Both the position numbers and the translations under genes were made by a program. A stretch of 64,000 bases of DNA from Rhodothalassium salexigens DSM 2132 (GTDB taxonomy: Bacteria > Pseudomonadota > Alphaproteobacteria > Sphingomonadales > Rhodothalassiaceae), in the NCBI RefSeq assembly GCF_004341375.1, contig NZ_SLXO01000001.1, positions 1 to 64,000 on the forward strand, read 5' to 3'. This document shows, in pieces, positions 54,860 through 64,000 of this stretch. The notes beneath the pieces were generated by a model that was not told the DNA's origin, made no database searches, and worked only from the letters and a program-made list of their open reading frames with translations. Each line of letters starts with the position of its first letter. Positions within the stretch are counted from its first letter, which is position 1.

Positions 54860-55951
54860 TCAGTCGAGCGACAGGTCGCCCGGGGCGGCCGGGCCGAACA
54901 CCGCGGCGACCTGTTCGGGCGTGACGGCGTCCAGGCGATCGGGGCGCCAGCGCGGATTTTTGTCCTTGTCGATCAACAGCGCGCGCACGCCTTCGCGGAA
55001 ATCGGGTTCGCCGGCCACCATGTTGCATGCGACGCGAAACTCCATCGCCAGCACCTCGGCCAGCGTCTCCAGGCTGGCGCCGCGGCGCTGATGCTCGAAC
55101 GTCACCGCCAGGGCCAGCGGCGACATGGTCCGCAGATGCGCGGCTTGGTCGCGCGCCCAATCGCTGCCGTCGGCGTCGAGCGCGGCCAGGATCTCGGCCA
55201 CCGAGGTGTGGTTGAACAGCCGGTCGATGGCCGGCCGGTGATCGGCCAAGGGCGCCGGGCCGGGGTCGCTGGCGTGGGCGGCCAGGATCGTGTCCGGGTC
55301 GCCGGCGCCGGCGGACAGCGCCTCGATCAGCGCGGGCAGGGCGGCGCTCGGCAGATGGTGGGTGGCGTAGCCGCAATAGAGACTGTCGGCGGGTCCGCAG
55401 CGATAGCCGGTCAGGCCGAGGAACAGGCCGAGCTTACCCGGCATGCGCGGCAGCACCCGTCCGCTGCCCACGTCGGGGATCAGCCCGAGACCGGTTTCGG
55501 GCATGGCGAACAGGGTCTTCGGTGTGGCGATCCGATAGCGCCCATGCACCGAGATGCCGAACCCGCCGCCCATGGTGATGCCGTCGAGCCAGGCGATGAA
55601 CGGCTTGGGGAATTGCGCGATGGCATGGTTCATCCGGTATTCGGCATGGAAGAAGCGCCACCAGTCGTCGTCGGTCCGGGCGGCGGCACTCTTGGCCACC
55701 CGCACCACGTCGCCGCCGGCGCAGAACGCCCGCTCGCCGGCGCCGGTGATCAGCACCGCCGAGATGGCGTCATCCTCAGCCCAGGCGGCCAGTTGCGCTT
55801 CGACCGCTCGGCACATGCTCTCGGTCAGCGCATTGAGCGCCTTGGGCCGGTCGAGCACGATCCGACCCAGCGCGCCGGTGCGTTCCAGGCGCACGCCGTC
55901 GGTTTGGCTGGCGGTGGCGTCGGGCGATTGCGGGCGGCTGCCGTCGGTCAT
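54860..55951 (-). CDS. 3-hydroxyisobutyryl-CoA hydrolase (enoyl-CoA hydratase family)
   Basis: A 363-residue crotonase-fold thioesterase in valine catabolism. The CoA/oxyanion segments are FCAGGDVVRVA and DGITMGGGFGISVHGRYRIAT, followed by FAMPETGLGLIPDVGSGRVL with the catalytic Glu/Asp. The C-terminal ECH_2 extension (EFRVACNMVAGEPDFREGVRALLIDKDKNPRW) separates it from simple hydratases. It reads into mmsB after 69 bp. Confidence 0.93.
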   Translation of the reverse strand: MTDGSRPQSPDATASQTDGVRLERTGALGRIVLDRPKALNALTESMCRAVEAQLAAWAEDDAISAVLITGAGERAFCAGGDVVRVAKSAAARTDDDWWRFFHAEYRMNHAIAQFPKPFIAWLDGITMGGGFGISVHGRYRIATPKTLFAMPETGLGLIPDVGSGRVLPRMPGKLGLFLGLTGYRCGPADSLYCGYATHHLPSAALPALIEALSAGAGDPDTILAAHASDPGPAPLADHRPAIDRLFNHTSVAEILAALDADGSDWARDQAAHLRTMSPLALAVTFEHQRRGASLETLAEVLAMEFRVACNMVAGEPDFREGVRALLIDKDKNPRWRPDRLDAVTPEQVAAVFGPAAPGDLSLD

Positions 55952-56460
55952 GGATTGCCTTTCGGGGAGTGCTTTTCGGGGACTGCCTTTTGAGTTGCCA
56001 GGCGAGGATCTGAACGCCGCCCAGGATTAGGCGTCCCCATGGCCAAGCGCAAGGCGTTTGCAGGCCCCCCGTGGCGGCCGCCCCGCCCAGTGGCGGTTGC
56101 CGCCACGGGGGATCCGACCGCCAGGCGGCGGCGCTCCTGCATCGACAATGTTACAGCCCAGAATGCGTCTGGATCGCACCGGACCGAGGCGCCGAGTCGG
56201 TCACGATCGCGAAAGACATCCGAAAAATATTGTAAGTCAACGAGATGACCAAAAAGCAATTGGCGTCAACGGGCTGCGGGCTGCTTCGCGAAATATGACA
56301 GTGACCGCGAATAGCGTCATTTTACTGTAACATATCTGTCATGATAGGCTGTCCGTCGAGGGCCGGCGTTGGCGGTTGCTCTTGCGCCCCGGGTGGCGCT
56401 GGGCAGGTGGCCAACCACACGGCAGTCAGTGGGAACAATGACAAGAAAGGAGACAGACCC
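55952..56460. other. Intergenic region with AT-rich promoter area of the YHS gene
   Basis: About 500 bp without a supported gene. The half next to the YHS gene is AT-rich and contains ATGACAG and CTGTCAT (about 56296 and 56337), an inverted pair 34 bp apart. Enclosed is a second ACAGT/ACTGT pair. Confidence 0.45.
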
Positions 56461-56919
56461 ATGGTCAACAGCAACGGTTTTCGGATTGCCACGATGCTGG
56501 CGGCGCTGACGCTGACGCTGGGGTTCGCGCTTGGCGCGGCGGCGTCGGCGCAGGATCGGGTCTATGCGCCCGACGGTGTGGCGCTCGACGGTTACGATCC
56601 AGTGGCCTATTTCACCCACGGCGTTGCGCGTGAGGGCTCCAAGGACCATGCGCTGACCTGGAACGGCGTCGACTGGCATTTCAGCTCCGCCGAGCATCGC
56701 CGGTTGTTCGAGCAGAATCCGGAAAAATACATGCCGCGCTATGGCGGTTTCGACGCCTTCATGATGGCGCAGGACACGCTGATGCGCACCGACGCGGAAG
56801 ACTTCCTGGTCGCCGGCGGCCACCTCTATCTGTTCTCGAACAAGGCGTTGAAGCGCAAGTTCGCCGACGACCTGCGGCGCAAGACCGCCTATGCCGACCA
56901 TTATTGGAAGCGCCAGTAA
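56461..56919 (+). CDS. Exported YHS-domain protein
   Basis: A 152-residue secreted protein. The signal peptide is at 1-31 (MLAALTLTLGFALGAAASAQ), followed by a YHS-type domain (VALDGYDPVAYFTHG, ALTWNGVDWHFSSAEHRRLF, NPEKYMPRYGGF). YHS domains often bind metals or appear in metal-handling proteins, but the metal is unknown here. The ATG at 56461 is preceded by AAAGGAGA. A longer upstream frame is rejected because it disrupts the signal peptide. Confidence 0.88.
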   Translation: MVNSNGFRIATMLAALTLTLGFALGAAASAQDRVYAPDGVALDGYDPVAYFTHGVAREGSKDHALTWNGVDWHFSSAEHRRLFEQNPEKYMPRYGGFDAFMMAQDTLMRTDAEDFLVAGGHLYLFSNKALKRKFADDLRRKTAYADHYWKRQ

Positions 56920-57114
56920 GCCCGGCGATCGCCAGACCCCGGGGGCTCGGTTCGCCCTGGCCTGAGCCTTGCCCCCGGTGGAGCCGCGCCGGGGCCAGGG
57001 GCGGGTGCGGGCCTCACCAGGGTTGCGGCCGGGTCGGGGTGGAGGTCTGGTCTGGGGGCGCGGAATGGGCTAGGCCTTGGCGCGATTGCGTCCCAGACGG
57101 AGCCCGCCCCCACA

Positions 57115-58116
57115 ATGGCCGTAGCCCGACCCAGCCTCGACGATCTCGACGCCGGCATCCGCGCCGGCGACCGCGCCATGCTCGCGCGCGCCATCACCTT
57201 GGTGGAAAGCACCAAACCGGCCCATTTCGAGCAGGCGCAGGCGTTGCTCGAACGGCTGTTGCCCGACACCGGCGGCGCCCAGCGCCTGGGCATTTCGGGC
57301 GTGCCGGGCGTCGGCAAGAGCACCTTCATCGAAAGCCTGGGCGGTCATCTCACCGGGCGCGGTCACAAGGTGGCGGTGCTGGCGGTCGACCCGTCGTCGG
57401 GCCGGTCGGGCGGCGCCATCCTCGGCGACAAGACCCGCATGGCGACGCTGGCCACCGACCCCAACGCCTTCATCCGCCCGTCGCCGGCCGCCGGCGTGCT
57501 CGGCGGCGTGGCGCGCGCCAGCCGCGAGACGCTGCTGCTCTGCGAGGCGGCGGGCTATGACGTGGTGATCGTCGAGACCGTGGGCACCGGCCAGTCGGAA
57601 ACCGAGGTCGCCGACATGGTCGACTTCTTCCTGGTCTTGATGCTGCCCGGCGCCGGCGACGAATTGCAGGGCATCAAGAAGGGCATTCTGGAACTGGCCG
57701 ACATGATCGCGGTCAACAAGGCCGACATGGACGCCCGGGCGGCCGAGCGCGCGGCGCGCGACTATCGCTCGGCCCTGCATATCCTGACGCCCGAATCCGC
57801 CAACTGGTCGCCGCCGGTGGTGACCTGCGCCGGCCTCAGCGGCGACGGCCTCGCCGCTTTGTGGGACGAGGTCGAGCGCCACCGGCAGGTGATGACCGCG
57901 TCGGGCGAGCGCGACCGGCGGCGCCGCGAGCAACGGCGCATCTGGCTGTGGCGGATGGTCGAGGGCCGGTTGCTGGCCGCGCTCAAGCGTCATGGCGGCG
58001 TGCGCGAGACGGTGACGGCGGTCGAAGCCCGGGTTGCCGAGGGCCGGCTGCCGGCGGCCAAGGCGTGCGAGGAGATCCTGGCGGCCTTCCTGGGCCAGGC
58101 CGCCGTCGACGCCTGA
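57115..58116 (+). CDS. meaB: Methylmalonyl-CoA mutase-associated GTPase MeaB
   Basis: A 333-residue G3E-type GTPase that guards and reloads the B12 cofactor of methylmalonyl-CoA mutase. The P-loop is GVPGVGKST (about 62-70), followed by [32 protein letters not shown] and the NKAD base-specificity motif. The C-terminal helical arm is present. Methylmalonyl-CoA mutase is not in the window, but valine degradation genes nearby feed that pathway. Confidence 0.95.
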   Translation: MAVARPSLDDLDAGIRAGDRAMLARAITLVESTKPAHFEQAQALLERLLPDTGGAQRLGISGVPGVGKSTFIESLGGHLTGRGHKVAVLAVDPSSGRSGGAILGDKTRMATLATDPNAFIRPSPAAGVLGGVARASRETLLLCEAAGYDVVIVETVGTGQSETEVADMVDFFLVLMLPGAGDELQGIKKGILELADMIAVNKADMDARAAERAARDYRSALHILTPESANWSPPVVTCAGLSGDGLAALWDEVERHRQVMTASGERDRRRREQRRIWLWRMVEGRLLAALKRHGGVRETVTAVEARVAEGRLPAAKACEEILAAFLGQAAVDA

Positions 58117-58180
58117 TCGGCTGTCCGGACCCCGGGGGCTGACCTGGGGGCTGACCTGGGGCCAGAACCGGGGGCCGGGC

Positions 58181-58804
58181 TCAGCGCGGTCGGGCGACGC
58201 CGGTGAAGTAATGGCCGACGACCCGCGGTGTCTTGCGCATATAGCCGGTGTCGAGCCGGTCGAGCGCGAACCCGCCGTCGACCAGCAAGCGGTCGATGGG
58301 GCGGTTGAGATTGCAGCCGCCGGCGAGCGCGCGCCACGGCCGGTTCAGGCGCTCCTGCCAACGGCGCACATGGGCGTCGGGGCTCGCCCCATGCTCGGCG
58401 AACAACAGCCGGCCGTGGGGTTTGAGCACCCGGCGCATCTCGTCGAGGGCGGCGTGCGGGTCGGCGATCGTGCACAGCGAAAAGGTGCAGACCACGGTGT
58501 CGACGGTGCCGCTTTCCAGGGGCAGCCGCTCGGCCGATAACGGCCGGATCTCCACCGCCAGCGGCGTCGCCTCCAGACGCGGGCGCGCCTTGGCCAGCAC
58601 GCCCGGCTCAGGGTCGATGCCGATCAGGCGCTCGACCCGGTTGGGGGTGTAATAGGCCAGGTTGCGCCCGGTGCCGAAGCCGATCTCGACCACCAGGCCC
58701 TGCGCTTCGGGCACCAGCCCGCGCCGCAGCCAGCGAATGGCGCCGACGCCGCAGGCATGGTCGACCAGATGGGGCAGGATGTGGCGCTCATAGAAGGCGT
58801 TCAT
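58181..58804 (-). CDS. Class I SAM-dependent methyltransferase
   Basis: A 207-residue methyltransferase. SAM motif I is VVEIGFGTGRNLAYY, motif II IGIDPEPG, and the post-I region has RPLSAERLPLESGTVDTVVCTFSLCTI. A LLFAEHGASP segment resembles small-molecule or phospholipid methyltransferases of the UbiE/PmtA type. The ATG at 58804 is used; a GTG three codons upstream is possible. The substrate cannot be told. It converges with meaB. Confidence 0.87.
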   Translation of the reverse strand: MNAFYERHILPHLVDHACGVGAIRWLRRGLVPEAQGLVVEIGFGTGRNLAYYTPNRVERLIGIDPEPGVLAKARPRLEATPLAVEIRPLSAERLPLESGTVDTVVCTFSLCTIADPHAALDEMRRVLKPHGRLLFAEHGASPDAHVRRWQERLNRPWRALAGGCNLNRPIDRLLVDGGFALDRLDTGYMRKTPRVVGHYFTGVARPR

Positions 58805-58907
58805 GGCCGCCACTGTGGCCCGCCCGCCGGCCCGCGTCGAGGGGCTTGAGCCGAAGCCGCGGACCTTTTGAGGTCGGGCTTCGGCGCCGTTGACCGCTCG
58901 CGTCGGC

Positions 58908-60026
58908 CTATTCGGCGGCTTCGACGCGCGACTGGCGGGCGTCGGCGATGCGCCGTTCGGCGATTTCGTTGGCGACCAGGCCGGTGGGGCGGTCCTCGGC
59001 GTCGGCCTTCTGGAACACCTCGCGCAGGGTGTTGGCGATGTTGGTCACCTTGGCGTGGCGCGCCGCCTCGTCGAGCGGTTCCTTGAGCGCCTCGGTCTCC
59101 ACCGAGATGATGCCGCCGGCGTTGATCACATAGTCGGGCGCGTAGAGGATGCCGCGCCGGCGCAGCGCCTCGCCATGGACGCGCTCGTTCTCCAACTGGT
59201 TGTTGGCCGCCCCGGCGATCACCTGGGCCTTGATCTGCGGGATCGTCCGATCGTTGATGCCGCCGCCGAGCGCGCAGGGCGCGAACACCTCGGCGTCCAC
59301 CGTATGGATCGCCTGCGGGCTGACCACGTCGGCCGGCACGTCGGCGGTCAGGCGCCCGATATTGCGTTGGTTGACGTCGGCGACGATCAGCGTGGCGCCG
59401 GCTTCGTGCAGGTGGCGTGCGACGCCGCCGCCCACATGGCCGACGCCCTGGATCGCCACCCGCACCCCGGCCAGGTCCGAGCGGCCGAGCTTGTAGCCGA
59501 CCGCCGCCTTGATGCCGTGGAAGACGCCGATGGCGGTCTGGGGCGAGGGGTCGCCGGTGGCGAACTCGCCGTCCTCAAGGCCGGTGACATAGTCGGTGGT
59601 CTTGGCGATCTCGGTCATGAAGGCGGGCGAGGTGCCGACATCCTCGGCGGTCAGATAGGTGCCCGACAGGCGCTGGATGTGGCGGCCGAAGGCGTGGAAC
59701 AGCGCCGGGCTGGCCAGGTGCGCGGGGTCGCCCATGATCACCGCCTTGCCGCCGCCGAGGCGCAGGCCGGCCATGGCGTTCTTGTAGCTCATGCCGCGCG
59801 ACAGGCGCAGCACGTCGAAGATCGCGTCTTCGTCGGCGCGCGCCTCGGCCACGTCGGCGGGCGCGTGGGCGTGGGCGCTCAGATAGTCCCAGAACCGGCA
59901 GCCGCCGACCGCCGGGCCAAGCGCTGTGGAATGCACCGCAATGATCGCCCGCAGGCCGGTGTCGGGGTCGTTACAGAACACCACCTGTTCGTGTTTGTCG
60001 AAAGCGCGGGACGAAAAGACGGTCAT
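58908..60026 (-). CDS. Leu/Val/Phe-type amino acid dehydrogenase
   Basis: A 372-residue NAD-dependent Glu/Leu/Phe/Val dehydrogenase. The catalytic region has GPAVGGCRFWDY, GMSYKNAMAGLRLGGGKAVI (substrate Lys and catalytic Lys) and TAEDVGTSPAFM. The Rossmann half has VAIQGVGHVGGGVARHL, and GAANNQL marks the end of the NAD site. Size and GGGKAVI favour leucine or valine dehydrogenase over GDH. Its start is 53 bp after the indolepyruvate oxidoreductase gene, so the two are probably co-transcribed. Confidence 0.92.
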   Translation of the reverse strand: MTVFSSRAFDKHEQVVFCNDPDTGLRAIIAVHSTALGPAVGGCRFWDYLSAHAHAPADVAEARADEDAIFDVLRLSRGMSYKNAMAGLRLGGGKAVIMGDPAHLASPALFHAFGRHIQRLSGTYLTAEDVGTSPAFMTEIAKTTDYVTGLEDGEFATGDPSPQTAIGVFHGIKAAVGYKLGRSDLAGVRVAIQGVGHVGGGVARHLHEAGATLIVADVNQRNIGRLTADVPADVVSPQAIHTVDAEVFAPCALGGGINDRTIPQIKAQVIAGAANNQLENERVHGEALRRRGILYAPDYVINAGGIISVETEALKEPLDEAARHAKVTNIANTLREVFQKADAEDRPTGLVANEIAERRIADARQSRVEAAE

Positions 60027-60079
60027 TGCATGGTTCCTCTACTCAAGGGTGAGACGGTGACGCGCTCGGCGATCGGGAG

Positions 60080-63000
60080 CTATTCGGCGGCGCGGGCCAG
60101 GGGCTGGTCGGCGTCGTCGCAGCGCCAACGCGCCATGAGCTCCCGCTCGCGCGTCTTGGCCTGGGTGACGCTGGCCTCCTTGACCGGGCCATAGCCACGG
60201 ATCTGGTCGGGGATGTGCGCCAGTTCGACCGCCAGGGGCAGGCGTTCGGCGGTCAAGCCGGACAGCAACTCATCCACCAACTCCTCATACTCGCCGATCA
60301 ACTGGCGTTCCATTCGACGTTCGGCGGTCCGCCCGAACGGGTCGAAGGCGCTGCCGCGCAGGCCGCGCATGGCCGCCAGGATCTTGAATACCGGAAAGAT
60401 CCACGGCCCGAAGGTCAATTTGCGCGGCCGGCCGGTGGCCGGATCGGTGCGCGACAGAAGCGGCGGCGCCATGTGCACCTTGACCCGGCGATAGTCGGCG
60501 AAGACGGCGTTGAGCTTGTCGGCGAACTCGCCGTCCACATAAAGCCGCGCCACCTCATATTCGTCTTTGTAGGCCAGGAGCTTGAAGTAGAAGCGCGCGA
60601 CCGCGTCGGTCAGCGCCTCGGACTTGGGCGCTGCGGCGCGTTCGGCGGCGCGCACCCGGTCGACCAGGGCGTGATAGCGCTCGGCCAGGGCATTGTTCTG
60701 ATAGCCGACCAGGAACGCCGCCCGGCGCTCGATGCGTTCGTCGAGGGTCTCGGCGATCGGCCGGCGGGTGGTGGTGCGCTCGGCCTCGACCACCGCTTCC
60801 ACGGCGGCCATGTCATGGGCGGCGACCCGGCCCCAGTGGAAGGTGCGCTGGTTCATCTCCACCGCCACGCCGTTCAATTCGATGGCGCGGTTGATGGCGT
60901 CGAGCGACACCGGCACATAGCCCTGCTGCCAGGCATAGCCGAGCATGAACAGATTGGTGGCGATGCTGTCGCCGAACAACAGCGTGGCGATCTCGGCCGC
61001 CGGCAGGCGGTGGCGGTCGGCCTCGGCGGTGCGCTCGTCGAGCGCGCGCTGCACGCTCATCTCCTGGAAGTCGATGTCGCGGTTGAGCACGAAGCCGGCG
61101 GTTGGCGCCACATTGCTGTTGATCACCGCGCGGCTGCGCTTGGGGCTCAGCGTGGTGGCGGCGTCCTTGCCCGCGGCGACCACGCTGTCGCAGGCGAGCA
61201 GCAGGTCGGTGGCGCCGGTCAGGATGCGCGGGCTGCGCTCGAACCGGGGCTTGGCCGACAGCCGCACATGGCTCAACACCGCGCCGTTCTTCTGCGCCAG
61301 GCCGGACATGTCGAGGATCTGGCAGGAATGGCCGTCCAGATGGGTCGCCATGCCGAGGATCGCGCCGACGGTGAGCACGCCGGTGCCGCCGATGCCGGTG
61401 ACCAGCAGATTGTGTTCGTCGCCCAGCGCCGGCACGGCGGGCAGCGGCACGTCGGGCAGGGCGGCGGTGGCGCCGGCGCGCGACTTGGCCGGCTTGGCGC
61501 CTTCGACGGTGACGAAGCTGGGGCAGAAGCCCTTGATGCAGGAGAAATCCTTGTTGCAGCTCGACTGATTGATGCGGCGCTTGCGCCCGAACTCGGTCTC
61601 CTGCGGTTCGATCGACACGCAGTTGGATTGCACCGAACAGTCGCCGCAGCCCTCGCAGACCAGGTCGTTGATGAAGATGCGCTGGTCGGGGTCTTCCATC
61701 TTGCCGCGCTTGCGCCGGCGGCGCTTCTCGGCGGCACAGGTCTGATCGTAGATGATCGCGGTGACGCCCGGGGTCGCGCGCACCTCGCGCTGCACCTGGT
61801 CGAGATACTTGCGGTCCTGGGCGGCGACGCCGCCGGGCAGGCTGCCGGCGGTGTAGATCTCCGGCCGCTCGGACAGCACATGGACCTTTTCGACCCCCTC
61901 GGCCAGCAATTGCCGGGCGATGTCGGGCACGCCCAACTGGCCTTCGGTGGGCTGGCCGCCGGTCATGGCCACGGCGTCGTTGAACAGGATCTTGTAGGTC
62001 ACATTGACCTTGGCGGCGACCGCAGCCCGGATCGCCAACAGGCCCGAATGGGTGTAGGTGCCGTCGCCCAGATTGACGAACACATGGGCCTCGTCGGTGA
62101 ACGGCGCCTGGCCGATCCACGGCACGCCCTCGCCGCCCATCTGGGTATAGGCGTCGGTGTTGCGGTCCATGTTGATGGCCAGGATATGGCAGCCGATGCC
62201 GGCGAGCGCGCGGCTGCCCTCGGGCACCTTGGTGGACGTGTTGTGCGGGCAGCCCGAACAGAAATAGGCCGGCCGGTCGGCGGGCGCCTGATAGCGCTCG
62301 TTGGCCGTCTCGCGGTCGCGGAAATAGGCCAGCTTGGCGCGCAGTTCGGGGGTGTCATAGTGGTGGACCAGGCGGCTGGCGATCACCTCGGCCACCAGGG
62401 TCACGTCCAGTTCGTTGTCGGGCGACAGCAGCCACTGGCCGTTTTGGTCATGTTTGCCGACGATGCGCGGCCGGCGGCGTTCGTGGACATTATAGAGCTG
62501 TTGCATGAGCTGATACTCGATCAGCTCGCGCTTTTCCTCGACCACCAGGATCTCGTCGAGCCCCTCGGCGAACGCCTTGGCGCCCTCGGGCTCCAGCGGC
62601 CAGATCATGCCGACCTTGTACAGCCGCAGGCCGATCTCGGCGGCGCGGGTCTCGTCGATGCCCATTTCGGCCAGCGCCTGGCGCACGTCCAGATAGGCCT
62701 TGCCGGTGGTGATGATGCCGATGCGGTCGTTGGGGCTCGACCAGATGGTGCGGTCGATATTGTTGGCGCGCGCGAAGGCGTGGGCGGCGAAGCCCTTGTA
62801 GCGTTGCAGGCGGGTGTCCTGGCCGCGCCACGGGTCGGGCCAGCGGATGTGCAGGCCGTCGGCGGGCATCTCGAAGTCGGTGGGGATGACGATGCGCCGG
62901 CGCTCGCCGCTCAAATCGACGGTGGCCGAGGTGTCGGCGGTGTCGCCGACCGCCTTGAACGCCACCCAGGCGCCGGTGTAGCGCGACATCTCCAGACCCA

Positions 63001-63553
63001 GAATGCCATATTCCACATACTCGGCGACCCCGGCGGGGTAGAGCACCGGCATCATGGCGGCCATGAAGTTGTGCTCGGTCTGGTGGGGCAGGGTGGAGGA
63101 CTTGGCGCCATGGTCGTCGCCGGCGATCGCCAGCACGCCGCCATGGGGGCTGGTGCCGGCGGCGTTGGCGTGTTTGAACACGTCCATGGACCGGTCGACG
63201 CCGGGGCCCTTGCCGTACCAGATGCCGAACACGCCGTCATAGCGCGCCTGGTCCGACAGATTGACCTGCTGGCTGCCCCACACGGCGGTGGCGGCCAGAT
63301 CCTCGTTCAGACCCGGTTGAAAGACGATGGACTCGGCGTCCAGATACTTCCTTGCGCGCGACAACTCCAGGTCGTAGCCACCGAGCGGCGAGCCGCGATA
63401 GCCCGAGATGAAGCCGGCGGTATTGAGTCCGGCTTCGGCGTCGCGCCAGCGCATCACCAGCGGCAGGCGGGTCAGGGCCTGCATGCCGTTCAGATACACC
63501 CGTCCGGTCCGCAAGGTGTACTTATCGTCCAGCGTCACCTTTTGCATGAACAT
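60080..63553 (-). CDS. Indolepyruvate ferredoxin oxidoreductase, fused alpha/beta chains
   Basis: A 1157-residue TPP and iron-sulfur enzyme that oxidatively decarboxylates aryl 2-oxoacids, giving acyl-CoA and reduced ferredoxin. The IorA part has [11 protein letters not shown], the TPP-binding [13 protein letters not shown] and [12 protein letters not shown] cluster region with [13 protein letters not shown] and [13 protein letters not shown] follows. The IorB part has [19 protein letters not shown] and ends near residue 1150. Fusion is normal for aerobic proteobacteria. The second Met (three codons in) could be the true start. A perfect 17-bp palindrome lies 35 bp upstream. Confidence 0.95.
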   Translation of the reverse strand: MFMQKVTLDDKYTLRTGRVYLNGMQALTRLPLVMRWRDAEAGLNTAGFISGYRGSPLGGYDLELSRARKYLDAESIVFQPGLNEDLAATAVWGSQQVNLSDQARYDGVFGIWYGKGPGVDRSMDVFKHANAAGTSPHGGVLAIAGDDHGAKSSTLPHQTEHNFMAAMMPVLYPAGVAEYVEYGILGLEMSRYTGAWVAFKAVGDTADTSATVDLSGERRRIVIPTDFEMPADGLHIRWPDPWRGQDTRLQRYKGFAAHAFARANNIDRTIWSSPNDRIGIITTGKAYLDVRQALAEMGIDETRAAEIGLRLYKVGMIWPLEPEGAKAFAEGLDEILVVEEKRELIEYQLMQQLYNVHERRRPRIVGKHDQNGQWLLSPDNELDVTLVAEVIASRLVHHYDTPELRAKLAYFRDRETANERYQAPADRPAYFCSGCPHNTSTKVPEGSRALAGIGCHILAINMDRNTDAYTQMGGEGVPWIGQAPFTDEAHVFVNLGDGTYTHSGLLAIRAAVAAKVNVTYKILFNDAVAMTGGQPTEGQLGVPDIARQLLAEGVEKVHVLSERPEIYTAGSLPGGVAAQDRKYLDQVQREVRATPGVTAIIYDQTCAAEKRRRRKRGKMEDPDQRIFINDLVCEGCGDCSVQSNCVSIEPQETEFGRKRRINQSSCNKDFSCIKGFCPSFVTVEGAKPAKSRAGATAALPDVPLPAVPALGDEHNLLVTGIGGTGVLTVGAILGMATHLDGHSCQILDMSGLAQKNGAVLSHVRLSAKPRFERSPRILTGATDLLLACDSVVAAGKDAATTLSPKRSRAVINSNVAPTAGFVLNRDIDFQEMSVQRALDERTAEADRHRLPAAEIATLLFGDSIATNLFMLGYAWQQGYVPVSLDAINRAIELNGVAVEMNQRTFHWGRVAAHDMAAVEAVVEAERTTTRRPIAETLDERIERRAAFLVGYQNNALAERYHALVDRVRAAERAAAPKSEALTDAVARFYFKLLAYKDEYEVARLYVDGEFADKLNAVFADYRRVKVHMAPPLLSRTDPATGRPRKLTFGPWIFPVFKILAAMRGLRGSAFDPFGRTAERRMERQLIGEYEELVDELLSGLTAERLPLAVELAHIPDQIRGYGPVKEASVTQAKTRERELMARWRCDDADQPLARAAE

Positions 63554-63587
63554 CGCCGGAGCCTCCCTTCCCCAAGAAAATGCACCG

Positions 63588-63604
63588 TATTAGTCCGACT
63601 AATA
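63588..63604. promoter_or_regulatory. Perfect palindrome upstream of the indolepyruvate oxidoreductase gene
   Basis: TATTAGTCCGACTAATA is an 8-bp perfect inverted repeat around one central base, 35 bp before the start. Its form and position suit a dimeric repressor such as a MarR or TetR protein. Confidence 0.6.
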
Positions 63605-63837
63605 GCAGCATCGTTGCGCAATGTGCTTTCTTTGTTTCAAGGCTCTGGACACATCTGCCGCGAAACTTAGATGCAAAGTTAAAACATTGCGCATTGCAGG
63701 ATGGGGGCGGCGCCCCGGCGCGGCCGGTACGGGCGGTCCATGCCGTGCTGTATTGCGGCAAAACGGCCGCCCCGGGGGTCTTGGCGTGCGCCGCTCGCGA
63801 CCCTACCTTCCCTCGATCAGGATATGGGAGGCACGAC

Positions 63838-64000
63838 ATGGCACAACAAGCCAAAGCGACGCTGGCCGGCGGCTGCTTCTGGTGCATCGAGGCGGTCATG
63901 AACGACCTGGTCGGGGTGCGCGACGCGGTATCGGGCTATATGGGCGGCGCGGTGGACAACCCCACCTACCGCCAGGTGTGCACGGGGCAGACCGGACATG
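63838..64000 (+). CDS. msrA: Peptide methionine-S-sulfoxide reductase MsrA, cut by the window edge
   Basis: The first 54 codons of MsrA, a thiol enzyme repairing methionine sulfoxide in proteins. The catalytic Cys13 is in [11 protein letters not shown], followed by the conserved SGYMGG and a [13 protein letters not shown] segment. The ATG follows GGGAGG. It is divergent from the indolepyruvate oxidoreductase gene. The C-terminal resolving region is outside the window. Confidence 0.95.
   Translation, partial: MAQQAKATLAGGCFWCIEAVMNDLVGVRDAVSGYMGGAVDNPTYRQVCTGQTGH

Noticed and set aside
58130-58165. Short GGGGGCTGACCT direct repeat after meaB
   Set aside because: Two and a half copies only, in a 64-bp gap between converging genes; too short to mean more than slippage.
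60215-63670. A 1151-codon open frame on the + strand
   Set aside because: It is antisense to the indolepyruvate oxidoreductase gene; GC-rich codon bias leaves the opposite strand free of stops. The minus-strand protein matches a known family throughout.
1-64000. CRISPR arrays, rRNA genes, prophage and replication origin
   Set aside because: No regularly spaced repeats, rRNA segments, phage structural genes or DnaA-box clusters were seen.

Overview
The window is GC-rich chromosomal DNA from an alphaproteobacterium, most likely Rhodospirillales or a near relative. This rests on gene content and layout: a DUF2336 protein, a MucR/Ros regulator, a CBP3-type ubiquinol-cytochrome c chaperone, MlaC, DUF4170, an AG-cleaving LexA behind a GTTC-N7-GTTC-like SOS box, ALAS-type HemA, the order glyA-nrdR-ribD-ribE-ribBA-ribH-nusB-thiL, and K+-independent HppA. 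Species cannot be named from the sequence alone.

Region 1 (about 1-6150) is an insertion-sequence graveyard. It holds a truncated IS3 element inside an IS5 remnant, a beheaded MFS transporter, a frameshifted F420-reductase-like gene, one complete IS3-family element with matching inverted repeats (2272-3502), an IS110 tail, a degenerate IS3, an IS630 tail and a frameshifted IS110 element. Region 2 (6.2-14.4 kb) returns to stable chromosome: an SDR, a DUF4170 protein, a dipeptide epimerase, MlaC, a cytochrome c, an alanine/glycine symporter with an inserted domain, a DUF2336 protein and LexA. Region 3 (14.4-25 kb) carries moeA, moaC, trpC, trpD and trpG, then ppiD-trpE. An opposite-strand P1B-ATPase-like gene that has lost its catalytic motifs splits trpE from trpGDC. 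Region 4 (25-33.2 kb) reads rightward: tpiA, secG, pyrG, a radical SAM/SPASM gene with a 103-residue partner, gatB and a CBS-histidine kinase. tRNA-Ser and tRNA-Pro follow, with about 1 kb of unexplained DNA between them.

Region 5 (34.5-42 kb): a MerR regulator, ihfA, fabH, plsX, DUF177 and the cytochrome bc1 chaperone read leftward. BamE faces HppA across a bidirectional terminator. Region 6 (42.3-50.2 kb) is a long leftward housekeeping block: rpiB, glyA, nrdR, ribD, ribE, ribBA, ribH, nusB, thiL and a FliL-like gene. Region 7 (50.5-64 kb): mucR, a small DUF6898-like gene and hemA with a candidate FNR/FixK site, then an amino-acid catabolism neighbourhood. That neighbourhood has a MarR regulator, 3-hydroxyisobutyrate dehydrogenase, 3-hydroxyisobutyryl-CoA hydrolase, a YHS protein, MeaB GTPase, a methyltransferase, a Leu/Val-type dehydrogenase and fused indolepyruvate ferredoxin oxidoreductase. 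A 5'-complete msrA runs off the right edge.

The two strongest candidates for something new are the radical SAM/SPASM enzyme paired with a small protein ending in an aromatic-rich tail (28.3-29.95 kb), which looks like a peptide-modification pair, and the full-length P-type ATPase pseudoenzyme (19.0-21.2 kb). Weaker leads are the MucR homolog without its zinc-binding His pair, the domain inserted in the AGCS symporter, and several uncatalogued palindromes near promoters.
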